From contig JAHDFP010000005.1 in assembly GCA_020628095.1 (NCBI GenBank), positions 124,001 to 188,000 on the forward strand: a stretch of 64,000 nucleotides of DNA. The letters are read 5' to 3'. The stretch's first letter is position 1. Each line of letters opens with the position of its first letter. Below, one piece after another: positions 37,504-47,011 of this stretch. Below the pieces are notes generated by a model. The model was given only the letters and a program-made list of their open reading frames with translations, searched no databases and was not told where the DNA came from. Position numbers and translations under genes: made by a program. This DNA comes from Saprospiraceae bacterium (GTDB lineage Bacteria > Bacteroidota > Bacteroidia > Chitinophagales > Saprospiraceae).

Positions 37504-38277
37504 ATGTTCAAAAATAAGGCGCATACACTATTTATTATATTAGGTGGCTTTTTTATCACTAATGCCTTAGTCGCAGAATTTATCGGTGTGAAGATATTTT
37601 CTCTTGAAGAGACCTTAGGATTCTCTTCCATGGACTGGACTATATTAGGTGTAGAAGGATTGGGGTTCAACCTCACTGCTGGCGTACTTCTCTGGCCTGT
37701 CGTATTCGTCATGACTGATGTGATTAACGAATATTACGGTAAACGGGGTGTCAGGTTCTTGACTTATCTCACAGTCGGTCTAATTATATATGCCTTTATC
37801 ATCGTCTATTGCGCCATCCATCTATCACCTAACGGATGGTGGGATACACTAAGTGGCGTGACAGATGATCCAGCTACCAGCCTGGAAAGAATGGATGTGG
37901 CTTTCAAGAAAATTTTTGGTCAGGGGCTTTGGATCATAGTAGGGTCATTAGTTGCTTTCTTAGTCGGACAGATACTTGATGTCGTAGTTTACCAAAAAAT
38001 CAGAAAGATCACAGGCGAATCTAAGATTTGGCTCAGGGCGACAGGTTCTACTTTAGTATCACAATTCGTCGATAGCTACGTGGTGCTTATTATCGCTTTC
38101 TACATTGGTGCCGATTGGGATTTGGTTAGAGTCATCGCCATCGGAAGTGTAGGATACATTTATAAATTTTGCATGGCCATCTTACTTACGCCTGTAATTT
38201 ATTTTGCGCATCATCTGATAGATAATTATCTTGGCGAACCGCTTGCAGAAAAACTAAAAATGGAAGCTGGACTATGA
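37504..38277 (+). CDS. yhhQ: Queuosine precursor transporter (YhhQ family)
   Basis: This 257-residue membrane protein has the VFVMTDVINEYYG motif, a LDVVVYQKIRK helix and TLVSQFVDSYVV, all diagnostic of the YhhQ/QueT-like vitamin transporter family for 7-cyano- or 7-aminomethyl-7-deazaguanine. Its stop overlaps the start of the next gene by four bases (ATGA). It is divergent from the hscA-like gene. Confidence 0.88.
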   Translation: MFKNKAHTLFIILGGFFITNALVAEFIGVKIFSLEETLGFSSMDWTILGVEGLGFNLTAGVLLWPVVFVMTDVINEYYGKRGVRFLTYLTVGLIIYAFIIVYCAIHLSPNGWWDTLSGVTDDPATSLERMDVAFKKIFGQGLWIIVGSLVAFLVGQILDVVVYQKIRKITGESKIWLRATGSTLVSQFVDSYVVLIIAFYIGADWDLVRVIAIGSVGYIYKFCMAILLTPVIYFAHHLIDNYLGEPLAEKLKMEAGL

Positions 38278-39194
38278 GAAGTAAGACCATAACAGATACC
38301 GTACTAATGATCAGGCCGAAGAATTTTGGCTATAACCCAGAGACCGCAGAAAATAATTCTTTCCAATCCGCAGAAGGTGCAGATCAGATAGATTATATCA
38401 AGCAATCCGCTTTGGACGAATTTGATAAAATGGTCAAGACCTTAAAAGATCACGATATAGATGTTATCGTATATGAGGATACGGAAGACCCGATTAAGTA
38501 TGACTCCATTTTTCCTAATAATTGGTTTACAACCCATAACAGCGGTCATATCATTACCTATCCTATGAATGCCGTATCTAGACGTCAAGAGAGAAGAGAA
38601 GACATCGTGGAAGAATTGACATCTACTTATGAATACAAGAAGAGATATGGTTTTGAGTACCTGGAGGAAGAGGAGTTCTTTCTTGAGGGGACGGGTAGTA
38701 TGATATTGGATAGGGATAATCGTATCGTCTATGCTTGTTTGAGTCCACGTACTCATATCAAAGCATTAGAAAAGTTCTGCATCTTAGCTAATTACAGGAA
38801 GCACATTTTTCATGCTTATGACCAATCCGATCAACTGATATATCATACCAATGTTATGATGGCTATAGGAGTAGATTTTTGCATAATCTGCCTCGATTCT
38901 ATTACGGACCCAGAGGAGAGAAATGATCTCGTAGACCAGTTAGAATCTCATGGTAAAGCCATCATAGAAATTAGCCACGAACAGATGAACCAATTCGCGG
39001 GCAATATGCTACAAGTCAGGTCCAAATTAGGAAAACCCTATTTGCTTATGTCTCAGGCCGCTTTTGACTCCTTACATATCGATCAGATAGATATGATACA
39101 TGGTTATACTAAGACCCTCGCTATTCCTATCCCAACGATAGAAAAATATGGTGGAGGCAGTGTCCGATGTATGCTTGCTGAGATCTACAGTTAA
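38274..39194 (+). CDS. ctlX: Amidinotransferase/arginine-deiminase superfamily protein (CtlX-like)
   Basis: This 306-residue protein starts near VLMIRPKNFGYN, has DSIFPNNWFTTH with the conserved Asn, a GTGSMILDRDNR segment with the guanidino-binding acid, HTNVMMAIG with the catalytic His, and a C-terminal GGGSVRCMLAE containing the nucleophilic Cys (of SVRCML). This matches the family named citrulline-utilising hydrolase CtlX. It is coupled to the transporter gene upstream. Substrate is not proven by sequence. Confidence 0.85.
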   Translation: MRSKTITDTVLMIRPKNFGYNPETAENNSFQSAEGADQIDYIKQSALDEFDKMVKTLKDHDIDVIVYEDTEDPIKYDSIFPNNWFTTHNSGHIITYPMNAVSRRQERREDIVEELTSTYEYKKRYGFEYLEEEEFFLEGTGSMILDRDNRIVYACLSPRTHIKALEKFCILANYRKHIFHAYDQSDQLIYHTNVMMAIGVDFCIICLDSITDPEERNDLVDQLESHGKAIIEISHEQMNQFAGNMLQVRSKLGKPYLLMSQAAFDSLHIDQIDMIHGYTKTLAIPIPTIEKYGGGSVRCMLAEIYS

Positions 39195-39299
39195 GCCATT
39201 TTATAAGGGTATCTTATTGTTTCTTTCCGTTACTAACATGTGTGGATATTTCGTAACAATAAGTTAACATATTATAATTAGCAGTATATATCTATTTTT

Positions 39300-39307
39300 T
39301 ACATTTG
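39300..39307 (+). promoter_or_regulatory. TAnnTTTG -7 element
   Basis: TACATTTG is an exact match ending 35 bases before the TonB-receptor ATG, a normal leader length for Bacteroidota. The sequence upstream is very AT-rich. Confidence 0.5.
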
Positions 39308-39342
39308 TGCTTCACTCAATTAAAAAACTAATCTAAAAAAAG

Positions 39343-41925
39343 ATGAAAAAACTCCTTTTTACGGCATGTTTTCTATGTTGTGCACTTCTGGCTATAAGCC
39401 AAAAGACTGTAACTGGAAAAATCGTAGACAATAATAATGAACCCATTATTGGTGCCTCTGTTTTTGCGGCTGGCACAAGTGCTGGCACGATAACGGACGT
39501 CGACGGATCTTTCAAAATAGATGTTCCTGAGGGAGCCGATATGCTAACCATATCATATCTCGGCTACAAGGATTTGATGTACAAAGTACCAGAAGGTGCT
39601 TTATCTAATGTCGGCATGATCACTATGGAAGAAGGTGATGTGCGATTAGAGTCGGTAGTTATAACTGGTGTTATGGATATCGTAGAGGATCGAAGAACAC
39701 CTGTAGCAGTATCTACAATTGGTTTGAGAGAAATTCAAGCCAAAGGTGTTGGAAATGTCGAATTTCCAGAAATCATGAAAAATACACCTTCTGTATATGT
39801 TTCCAATCAAACAGGGTTCGGAGACTCCCAAATGTTCACTAGAGGTTTTAGTCAAGTCAATACAGCCTTTTTGCTTAATGGCCAACCAATCAACGGCATG
39901 GAAGATGGTAGAATGTACTGGTCTAATTGGTCAGGCATGTCTGATGTTGCATCAGCGGTACAGATTCAAAGAGGACTCGGTTCTTCCAATCTAGCAATAT
40001 CTTCTGTTGGTGGTACGATAAACATAGTTACAAAAACTACGCAGGATGAATCAGGTGGATTTGTTCGATTCATGACTGGAAATGATAGCTACTTGAAAGG
40101 AACAGTAGCTTATAACACTGGTTTATTAAACAATAAATGGGCTATATCTTTTCTTTTAGATCATTGGCAAGCAGATAATAAGTGGGCTGAAGGAACAAGG
40201 GGACAAGGTCAGAATTATTTCCTTTCCATAGGATACAAGGCTTCGGAAAGAAGTTCATTTAACTTTCTGGTGACTGGTGCTCCACAGTGGCACGGAAATA
40301 GATGGTCCCAGTCCCTTGAAACTTTAGAAGAAACTCCGAAATTCAACCAACACTGGGGAGAGAGTAATGGAGAATGGGAATCAGAGAGACGTAACTTCTA
40401 CCACAAACCAGTAATCAATTTAAGCTGGGATTATAACATCAATGATAAATCGAGCTTAGCATCTGTCGTATATGCATCTTTCGGTAGAGGAGGAGGAACT
40501 GGTCCTTTTGGTAGTTCTAGTAACAGAGTAAGAACAGCCGCTGGACAGGTCGATTTTGATGCCATCCAAGCGAATAACGAAATGGATGATAATGGCTTAG
40601 GATCATTTTCTGGAAACTACGCGATCAGAGCTTCTATGAATAACCACTCTTGGTACGGTAACGTTACAAAGTATCAAACAAGCCTCACTGATCAAATAGA
40701 TTGGAGTATAGGTGCTGATTTTAGAATGTATACTGGAGATCACTTCAGACAATTTGCTAATTTGTTGGGTCTTGACGGTTGGAATGATAACTTTAGACAT
40801 GCCACGAGATCAGGTGATGCAGTACAATCTGAGCAATTTAATCCTGACCCATGGACTGCACTTTTCAACTTTGCATCCGAAGACCAAAGGATTGCTTATG
40901 ATTATTCTGAGGATATTAATTATCAAGGAGTGTTTACTCAATTGGAATATGGAAATGATAAGTTTACCACATTTGTACAAGGTGCTCTTTCTAATCAGTC
41001 TTACCAAAGAGAAGGAAGATGGGCAGATCAAGGTAAGTCCGAGAAGCTTTCTAAAATAGGATACAACATCAAAGGGGGTGTCTCATATAGTCTTAATGAT
41101 AACAATATCATTTTCGCCAATGCTGGCCTATATTCTAGACAACCATTTTTGGATAACATCTTTACCAATATCAGATATTCTAATGAGTTGGTAACAGCGG
41201 GTAATTCTAATTCTGTGGAGAATGAGAAAATCACAGGATTAGAAGCAGGCTATAAATTCGAGAATAACAATTTCAGAGCTAATCTTAATCTATACACAAC
41301 GACATGGGGTAATAGAACGATAGTTAACGTATTTACTAATGACAATGGAACTGATGACGAGGCCGATGATTTTGCCCAAAGACAAGTACAACGTGGTCTT
41401 AGTCAAGTTCATAGCGGTGTCGAATTAGACTTGGCTTATAAAATGAATAATCTGAATGTAAAAGGTTATGCTTCTTTCGGTGATTGGGTTTTTGATGGCA
41501 TTGAGTCAGTACAGAATTTTAATGACGATACAGGTGTAGAGTTATCAACTGCAACGGGTCTCGATAATAAAGGAGTACATATACCAAATGCTCCTCAAAC
41601 AAGTATAGGTATAGGTCTTGATTACACAATTTACGGCGGATTCAAAGCTTATGCAGATTTCAACATGTATGACAATCTATACATTAACAATATCAATTTT
41701 GATTCCGATGACCAAATCTTAACTGAGGATAAAGGAACATTAGATTCGTTTAATCTCCTAGATTTTGGATTATCTTATCTATTTGATCTTGGTGATAACA
41801 ATCTTGTTTTGAGAGCTAATGTTAATAACATCTTAGATACAGATTATATTAATCAAACGGATCCTTTTGGGTTTCTGAATGGTAATGGTAGAACATGGAA
41901 TTTCTCCGCTAAATACTCTTTCTAA
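39343..41925 (+). CDS. TonB-dependent receptor with CarboxypepD-regulatory domain
   Basis: This 860-residue receptor has a signal peptide (LLAISQ), a CarboxypepD_reg-like domain at about 20-100 (KTVTGKIVDNNNEPIIGAS), a plug domain at about 105-225 (SVGGTINIVTKT) and a long beta-barrel ending in Phe. No SusD gene follows, so it is not a canonical Sus pair, and the substrate is unknown. It may be transcribed alone, as there is a TAnnTTTG box before it and a terminator-like hairpin after it. Confidence 0.9.
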   Translation: MKKLLFTACFLCCALLAISQKTVTGKIVDNNNEPIIGASVFAAGTSAGTITDVDGSFKIDVPEGADMLTISYLGYKDLMYKVPEGALSNVGMITMEEGDVRLESVVITGVMDIVEDRRTPVAVSTIGLREIQAKGVGNVEFPEIMKNTPSVYVSNQTGFGDSQMFTRGFSQVNTAFLLNGQPINGMEDGRMYWSNWSGMSDVASAVQIQRGLGSSNLAISSVGGTINIVTKTTQDESGGFVRFMTGNDSYLKGTVAYNTGLLNNKWAISFLLDHWQADNKWAEGTRGQGQNYFLSIGYKASERSSFNFLVTGAPQWHGNRWSQSLETLEETPKFNQHWGESNGEWESERRNFYHKPVINLSWDYNINDKSSLASVVYASFGRGGGTGPFGSSSNRVRTAAGQVDFDAIQANNEMDDNGLGSFSGNYAIRASMNNHSWYGNVTKYQTSLTDQIDWSIGADFRMYTGDHFRQFANLLGLDGWNDNFRHATRSGDAVQSEQFNPDPWTALFNFASEDQRIAYDYSEDINYQGVFTQLEYGNDKFTTFVQGALSNQSYQREGRWADQGKSEKLSKIGYNIKGGVSYSLNDNNIIFANAGLYSRQPFLDNIFTNIRYSNELVTAGNSNSVENEKITGLEAGYKFENNNFRANLNLYTTTWGNRTIVNVFTNDNGTDDEADDFAQRQVQRGLSQVHSGVELDLAYKMNNLNVKGYASFGDWVFDGIESVQNFNDDTGVELSTATGLDNKGVHIPNAPQTSIGIGLDYTIYGGFKAYADFNMYDNLYINNINFDSDDQILTEDKGTLDSFNLLDFGLSYLFDLGDNNLVLRANVNNILDTDYINQTDPFGFLNGNGRTWNFSAKYSF

Positions 41926-41959
41926 GAAGTTTTTAGGTAGACATAAGATTTAAAAATCA

Positions 41960-41990
41960 GAAAGGCTCTCAAAAAAAATGAGGGCCTTTC
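41960..41990 (+). terminator. Probable terminator after the TonB receptor gene
   Basis: GAAAGGCTCTC at 41960-41970 pairs with GAGGGCCTTTC at 41980-41990 (one G-U wobble) around an A-rich 9-base loop; TC-TTTC follows. It lies 35 bases after the receptor stop. The 3' tail has only short T runs, so intrinsic strength is uncertain. Confidence 0.65.
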
Positions 41991-42040
41991 TCATTTCTTG
42001 CATATTCTGTTTATTTTGGAATTATAATATTTAAATAAAT

Positions 42041-43777
42041 ATGAAATCCTTCATTCAGCTTCTGCTTCTATGCGTTCTTTCTTTATCTGCATCCGCTCAA
42101 ATCGTTATCAACGAAATATCCTATAATCCACCAGAATCTGGTACGGATTCACTGGAGTATATAGAAATATATAATGCAGGGCCAGACGAAGTGGATATAT
42201 CAGGTTATCACTTTGCTCAAGGAGTAGAGGATACAGTAGAGCGTGGTACGATCTTAGGGCCACAAGAATATTACCTATTCAGTGTCAATGCCACTGCTCT
42301 CCAAACGGTAATGAATGTCAGTTCTGATCAGTGGTCAGCTGGTGCACTCAGAAATGGTGGAGAGGTCATAGAACTCAACGATGCGATAGGCAATATGGTA
42401 GATATAGTGGAATATTCTGATATGGGTGATTGGCCTGGATTTGGAGAGGGTACAGACGGCGAAGGGGCATCTATCGTGCTATGTGATCCGACATTGGATA
42501 ATAATAACGGCAAAAACTGGAGAGCTTCCACTAATGATCTCGGTCTTTCGCTTAATGATAAAAGCATTTTTGGATCGCCAGGGGCTGAGAATCAAACAGC
42601 TTGCATCATAGAGCCTGACGCTGTTGTCGAGTCTCTGGGCAATAACACATTCGCCCCAGCAGATATAACCATTAATGTCGGAGAAACCGTGAGATGGGTG
42701 AACGTAAGTGGTTTTCATAATGTTAATGGTGAAAAAACAACGTATCCTGACAATCCAGAGGGATTCGGTAATGGAGATGCAAGCAATGATGCATGGACAT
42801 ACGACTATACATTTAATATAGCTGGAGTATATCAGTACCAATGCGATCCTCATGTCAATCTGGGTATGACGGGAATAGTAACAGTGATGCCTGATATGTC
42901 AGATGATATCCCTGTCTATGAGATAGGTGCTGTCACCACATTAGATGGCGATGGTCTACCAGACTCTTTGAATGTTAACTGTGCTATAAAAGGAATTGTG
43001 CATACACCCAATTTCAGGGTGAGTAATAATGGATTATTATTTACGATTATCGATGATAGTAATAATGGGATCGGTGTGTTTAGCGATTCGGATAATCTTG
43101 GTTATACAGTCACTGAGGGAGATGAGATCATTGTCTTAGGTACAATTAGTCATTTCAGAGGTTTAGCGCAAATTGTTGCGAGCAGCATATCTATCGTCGG
43201 TACTAAGCCACTTTTTGATCCGACACCCGTCACGGTGTTAGATGAATCCACGGAATCGCAGTTAGTAGTCATAGAAGGACTGAGTTATGTAGATGCGTCA
43301 GAGTGGTCCGCTGGTGGCAGTGGTTTTAATATTAACATGACGGATGGCAATAACACTTATGTTGTAAGAATAGATAACGACACAGATATATTCCGCGAGC
43401 AGTCTCCGATAACGTGTCCCGGAAGCATTGCACTTGTCGGTGTCGGAGGACAGTTTAGTGTCCCGAACGAACCGCCATATAATTCTGGTTATCAGATATT
43501 TCCGAGATATATCAGTGATTTCATGTGTACGACGAGTATCACCGAGCTATCGGATGATGATCTTAAGTTATTCCCTAATCCATCTTATGAGACCATATAC
43601 TTGCTTGGTAGATTGGATTACCAGAGATATATGATCTCAGATATGAATGGAAAGATACTTAGCCAGGGCGGATATACTAACAGAATAGATGTATCAGAGT
43701 ATTCGCCAGGATTATATTCTCTACTCATAAAAGTAGAGGATGGACAGTGGAAATCTAAAAGATTTATAAAAGGATAA
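42041..43777 (+). CDS. T9SS protein with lamin-tail, cupredoxin and OB-like domains
   Basis: This 578-residue exported protein has a signal peptide (SLSASAQ, cleavage about 20), a lamin-tail domain at about 20-150 (IVINEISYNP), and a plastocyanin-like domain at about 195-285 with a complete type-1 copper set: His226 (GFHNVNG), Cys268, His271 and Met276 (CDPHVNLGM). An OB-like region at about 305-385 (KGIVHTPNFRVSNNG) follows, and a type A T9SS sorting domain closes it (LKLFPNPSYETI to KRFIKG). The copper site suggests redox or metal-binding function at the cell surface; the lamin-tail role is unknown. Confidence 0.85.
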   Translation: MKSFIQLLLLCVLSLSASAQIVINEISYNPPESGTDSLEYIEIYNAGPDEVDISGYHFAQGVEDTVERGTILGPQEYYLFSVNATALQTVMNVSSDQWSAGALRNGGEVIELNDAIGNMVDIVEYSDMGDWPGFGEGTDGEGASIVLCDPTLDNNNGKNWRASTNDLGLSLNDKSIFGSPGAENQTACIIEPDAVVESLGNNTFAPADITINVGETVRWVNVSGFHNVNGEKTTYPDNPEGFGNGDASNDAWTYDYTFNIAGVYQYQCDPHVNLGMTGIVTVMPDMSDDIPVYEIGAVTTLDGDGLPDSLNVNCAIKGIVHTPNFRVSNNGLLFTIIDDSNNGIGVFSDSDNLGYTVTEGDEIIVLGTISHFRGLAQIVASSISIVGTKPLFDPTPVTVLDESTESQLVVIEGLSYVDASEWSAGGSGFNINMTDGNNTYVVRIDNDTDIFREQSPITCPGSIALVGVGGQFSVPNEPPYNSGYQIFPRYISDFMCTTSITELSDDDLKLFPNPSYETIYLLGRLDYQRYMISDMNGKILSQGGYTNRIDVSEYSPGLYSLLIKVEDGQWKSKRFIKG

Positions 43778-43779
43778 TA

Positions 43780-44274
43780 TTACTCCAAATGAACAGCAAA
43801 GGTGGACTTCTTAGTGAGGTCTACCTTTATATTTTCTTTGAGTGTAGTTGCTAGTGATAGGCCTACATAATCCACTTGTATGGGAAACATCTTATGCTTT
43901 CTATCGACTAATACTGCGGCTTGGATGTTTTTAGGCAAGAAATCCATGATGGGTTTAGTTCCATAGAAGATAGTTCTACCTGTATTAGCAACATCATCGA
44001 CGATGATTACAGATTTTTTGTTGAGAGACTTGAGATCGACATCTATTTCTATATCAGCATCTAAAGGATTAGCGGCATTGACCTTTATAGATCCAATAAT
44101 TGCTTGGTTTTCGGCTATGCCATTATAGGCCTCTTGCAACAGTTTCGCAAATCTGTAACCATTACTATTGATGCCCAAAAAGACTAAGTTTTTGGTAGTA
44201 TGATGGTTTTCGTATATCTGGTATGCCAGCCTCTCTATTTTCTGGGAGACCTGCTTATGATCAAGGATTTGCAT
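43780..44274 (-). CDS. Phosphoribosyltransferase (PyrR-like)
   Basis: This 164-residue type-I phosphoribosyltransferase has the PRPP-binding motif VIIVDDVANTGRT at residues 89-101 and a PyrR-like C-terminus (LVDRKHKMFPIQVDYVGL). PyrR proteins can be uracil phosphoribosyltransferases, RNA attenuators, or both; whether this one regulates is not visible and there are no pyr genes here. It converges on the T9SS gene with 2 bases between the stops. Confidence 0.75.
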   Translation of the reverse strand: MQILDHKQVSQKIERLAYQIYENHHTTKNLVFLGINSNGYRFAKLLQEAYNGIAENQAIIGSIKVNAANPLDADIEIDVDLKSLNKKSVIIVDDVANTGRTIFYGTKPIMDFLPKNIQAAVLVDRKHKMFPIQVDYVGLSLATTLKENIKVDLTKKSTFAVHLE

Positions 44275-44356
44275 AATCCAAATTAACTCAAAAGACTGAG
44301 GATTCTTTTATTCTTTTTATCAATTTTTTGATGATATTGCATCAGTCCTTATAACT

Positions 44357-45694
44357 ATGGTGCAAAGACTCATATTTATTGCTGTACTCGCTGGGGTATC
44401 TTTTGTGGCTTACAAGAAATATGTCCGCATATTTAATATAATCCGCCTCGGAAAGGAAGAGGAAATAGCCGATAGGAAGTCGGAAAGATGGAAAAATGTC
44501 TTCTTGGTGGCTTTTGGGCAGAAGAAAATGTTCAAAAGAATCATTCCGGCGATAATGCATTTATTCATCTATGTCGCCTTTCTATTCACTCAGATAGAGT
44601 TGGTAGAGATTATAATAGATGGAGTGTTCGGTGTACATCGTTTTTTTGCAGATAAGATTGGTTTTCTTTATTCTTTGATCATCAATAGTATCGAGATTTT
44701 GTCGGTTTTGGCTTTTGTAGCGACGGTTGTTTTCCTATGGAGAAGAAACCTACTCAAAGTTCCCCGCCTTGTCAAACCAGAAATGAAAGGTTGGCCTACC
44801 TTAGATGCCAACTATATACTGATAGGAGAGATAATCTTATTGATAGGAATTTTTAGTATGAATGGCGCGGATGCCGTCCTCCAAAACCTTGATCCTGAGC
44901 ATTATCCAGCGACAGGTGGTATCATAAGTGCTGCTATCGGAGAAGGCATCTTTTCGGGCTTGTCTATAGGAACTCTACAGGGAATAGAAAGATTTGGTTG
45001 GTGGTTACACATATTGACTGTTTTTGGGTTCTTATTATACTTACCAATGTCCAAGCATCTACATATCATGTTGGCCTTCCCCAATGTTTATTTTTCGAGA
45101 CTGAAATCTCGCGGCGAAATAAGCAATATGCCAGAAGTCATGAATGAGGTCAAGTCGATGATGGGGCTGATAGAAGAGAGCACGGACGCCGCAGACATGA
45201 GTGCAGAATTGCCCGATTTCGGTGCGAAGGATGTCTTTGACCTAAGCTGGCAAAACATACTCAGTGCCTATACCTGTACGGAATGCGGACGATGCAGTAG
45301 CGTCTGCCCAGCCAATGATACGGGCAAGAAACTATCTCCTCGCAAGATCATGATGGATATCAGAGATAGAGCAGAAGAGGTATACACGAAAATAGAATCT
45401 GAAAATATAGATAAGAAGGACTATGATGATGGCAAGTCCCTATTCGATTATATCAGTGAGGAAGAATTATTTGCATGTACGACGTGCAATGCTTGTATAG
45501 AGGCCTGTCCTGTGCTGATTAATCCATTAGAACCCATATTAGAGCTTAGAAGATATAAATTGCTCACTGAGGCCAAAGGACCAGAAGAATGGCTGCCTAT
45601 GTTCACTGCTCTGGAAAACGGAGGTAGCGTCTGGCAAATGCCCGATCAGAGATTTGATTGGGCCAATTCTATTAACCAAGAATCGACATCGTGA
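44357..45694 (+). CDS. Membrane-anchored [4Fe-4S] redox protein (HdrC/DsrK-like architecture)
   Basis: This 445-residue protein has about five N-terminal transmembrane segments (roughly 5-20, 65-90, 105-128, 152-168, 216-235) and then two [4Fe-4S] motifs: Cys307/310/313/317 (CTECGRCSSVCP) and Cys374/377/380/384 (CTTCNACIEACP). This combination of a membrane part and a ferredoxin-like domain fits a quinone-linked electron transfer subunit. The next gene, with CCG domains, overlaps its stop by four bases, so the two probably form one complex. Electron donor and acceptor are unknown. Confidence 0.85.
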   Translation: MVQRLIFIAVLAGVSFVAYKKYVRIFNIIRLGKEEEIADRKSERWKNVFLVAFGQKKMFKRIIPAIMHLFIYVAFLFTQIELVEIIIDGVFGVHRFFADKIGFLYSLIINSIEILSVLAFVATVVFLWRRNLLKVPRLVKPEMKGWPTLDANYILIGEIILLIGIFSMNGADAVLQNLDPEHYPATGGIISAAIGEGIFSGLSIGTLQGIERFGWWLHILTVFGFLLYLPMSKHLHIMLAFPNVYFSRLKSRGEISNMPEVMNEVKSMMGLIEESTDAADMSAELPDFGAKDVFDLSWQNILSAYTCTECGRCSSVCPANDTGKKLSPRKIMMDIRDRAEEVYTKIESENIDKKDYDDGKSLFDYISEEELFACTTCNACIEACPVLINPLEPILELRRYKLLTEAKGPEEWLPMFTALENGGSVWQMPDQRFDWANSINQESTS

Positions 45695-46470
45695 AAGTAT
45701 ACACGCTAGAAGAATATAATACGATGAGCAAGTCACCCGAAATCGTCTTTTGGGTGGGCTGTGCTGGAAGTTTTGATCCGCGTGCGCAAAAAATAACCAA
45801 AGCATTAGTCAAAATCTTGCATCATGCAGGGCTGGAGTTTGCTGTATTAGGTAATGAAGAATCATGCACTGGTGATCCTGCCAGAAGAGCGGGTAATGAG
45901 TTTATTTTTCAGATGATGGCATTACAAAATATTGAGACGCTAAATATGTATAATGTCAAAAAAATAGTCACGGCATGTCCACATTGCTTCAATACGATCA
46001 AGAATGAATACCCTGAATTGGGCGGAAATTACGAAGTACTGCATCATACGACCCTCATCCAAAAGTTAATAGATGAGGGCAAGCTAACTATAGAGAAGGG
46101 AAAATTCGAAGGGAAAAAGATCGCCTATCATGACTCTTGCTATTTAGGTCGTATCAATAACATATATGAGACGCCTCGGTCTATCTTAAAGCAATTAGAT
46201 GCATCATTACAGGAGGCCAAAAGGAATCGAGAAAAAGGATTCTGTTGTGGAGCAGGCGGTGCCCAGGTCTTCAAGGAAGAGGAAGAAGGTAGTAAGAAGG
46301 TCAACCACGAGCGCGTCGGTGAGCTCTTAGAAGGAAACCCAGACATTATCGCCGCTAATTGTCCTTACTGCATACTGATGATGAATGATGGTGTCAAATC
46401 CAAGGAAAAAGAGGAAGACGTCATGGTCTATGATATATCAGAACTCATTGTACAAGCTAATCGGTGGTAA
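45691..46470 (+). CDS. CCG-domain (Fe-S) protein, partner of the membrane Fe-S subunit
   Basis: This 259-residue protein has two cysteine-rich CCG-type domains, with Cys24 (WVGCAGSF), CPHC at 96-99, Cys150 (HDSCYLGR), Cys-Cys-Gly at 185-187 and CPYC near 225. These are ligands for a non-cubane Fe-S centre in HdrB, LutA/GlpC and SdhE-like proteins. It starts with GTG overlapping the previous stop (GTGA). The two genes together resemble split heterodisulfide-reductase-like modules used in lactate or glycerol-3-phosphate oxidation. Confidence 0.85.
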   Translation: MKVYTLEEYNTMSKSPEIVFWVGCAGSFDPRAQKITKALVKILHHAGLEFAVLGNEESCTGDPARRAGNEFIFQMMALQNIETLNMYNVKKIVTACPHCFNTIKNEYPELGGNYEVLHHTTLIQKLIDEGKLTIEKGKFEGKKIAYHDSCYLGRINNIYETPRSILKQLDASLQEAKRNREKGFCCGAGGAQVFKEEEEGSKKVNHERVGELLEGNPDIIAANCPYCILMMNDGVKSKEKEEDVMVYDISELIVQANRW

Positions 46471-46476
46471 ATCATA

Positions 46477-46959
46477 ATGCGCAGAGACCTTATAGCATTA
46501 CCAGATAGCTCCAGGGTATGGATATATCAATCCTCAGAACCAATTAAACCTGAACATTCTGATGACATCAAAAAAGCACTCTATGATTTTACCATGAACT
46601 GGAAATCGCATAGTGCAAGTGTAGAATCCTATGCACATTTGTTTCATAATAGGTTTTTGGTTTTTGTTGCAGATGAGAGTTCTCATGTCAGTGGATGCTC
46701 AATAGACTCCAGCGTACATCTTATCAAAACCATAGGTGAGGCATTAGAAATTGATTTTTTTGATCGCATGCACTTGGCCTATTTGAAAGAAGATGTTGTC
46801 CATGATATACACATCTCGGACATTGGTGCCAAAATCAACGCGGGTATCATTGATAAGAACACGCTCATTTTCGATAATATGGTCAAAGACAAAAGATCGT
46901 TCATCGATGATTGGGTTAAGCCCATAGAAGAAAGTTGGTACGCTAAATATATTCCTTGA
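46477..46959 (+). CDS. Conserved Bacteroidota hypothetical protein
   Basis: This 160-residue cytosolic protein begins MRRDLIALPDSSRVWIYQSS and contains VFVADESSHVSGCSIDSSVH, a pattern I associate with a Bacteroidota-specific family that is often called an ABC transporter ATPase in databases. No Walker A, signature or Walker B motif is present, so that name would be wrong. It starts 6 bases after the CCG gene and may be cotranscribed; function unknown. Confidence 0.6.
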   Translation: MRRDLIALPDSSRVWIYQSSEPIKPEHSDDIKKALYDFTMNWKSHSASVESYAHLFHNRFLVFVADESSHVSGCSIDSSVHLIKTIGEALEIDFFDRMHLAYLKEDVVHDIHISDIGAKINAGIIDKNTLIFDNMVKDKRSFIDDWVKPIEESWYAKYIP

Positions 46960-47011
46960 TTATTTTGATCTCTTCGGAATCATTTATCTTGTCCTATGTG
47001 TTAAAGTTGTA

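Noticed and set aside
39343-41925. SusC/SusD nutrient-uptake pair
   Set aside because: The receptor is of the right kind, but the next gene is a T9SS protein with copper-site and lamin-tail domains and not a SusD lipoprotein.
46477-46959. ABC transporter ATPase annotation often given to this family
   Set aside because: No Walker A, signature or Walker B motif is present in the 160 residues.
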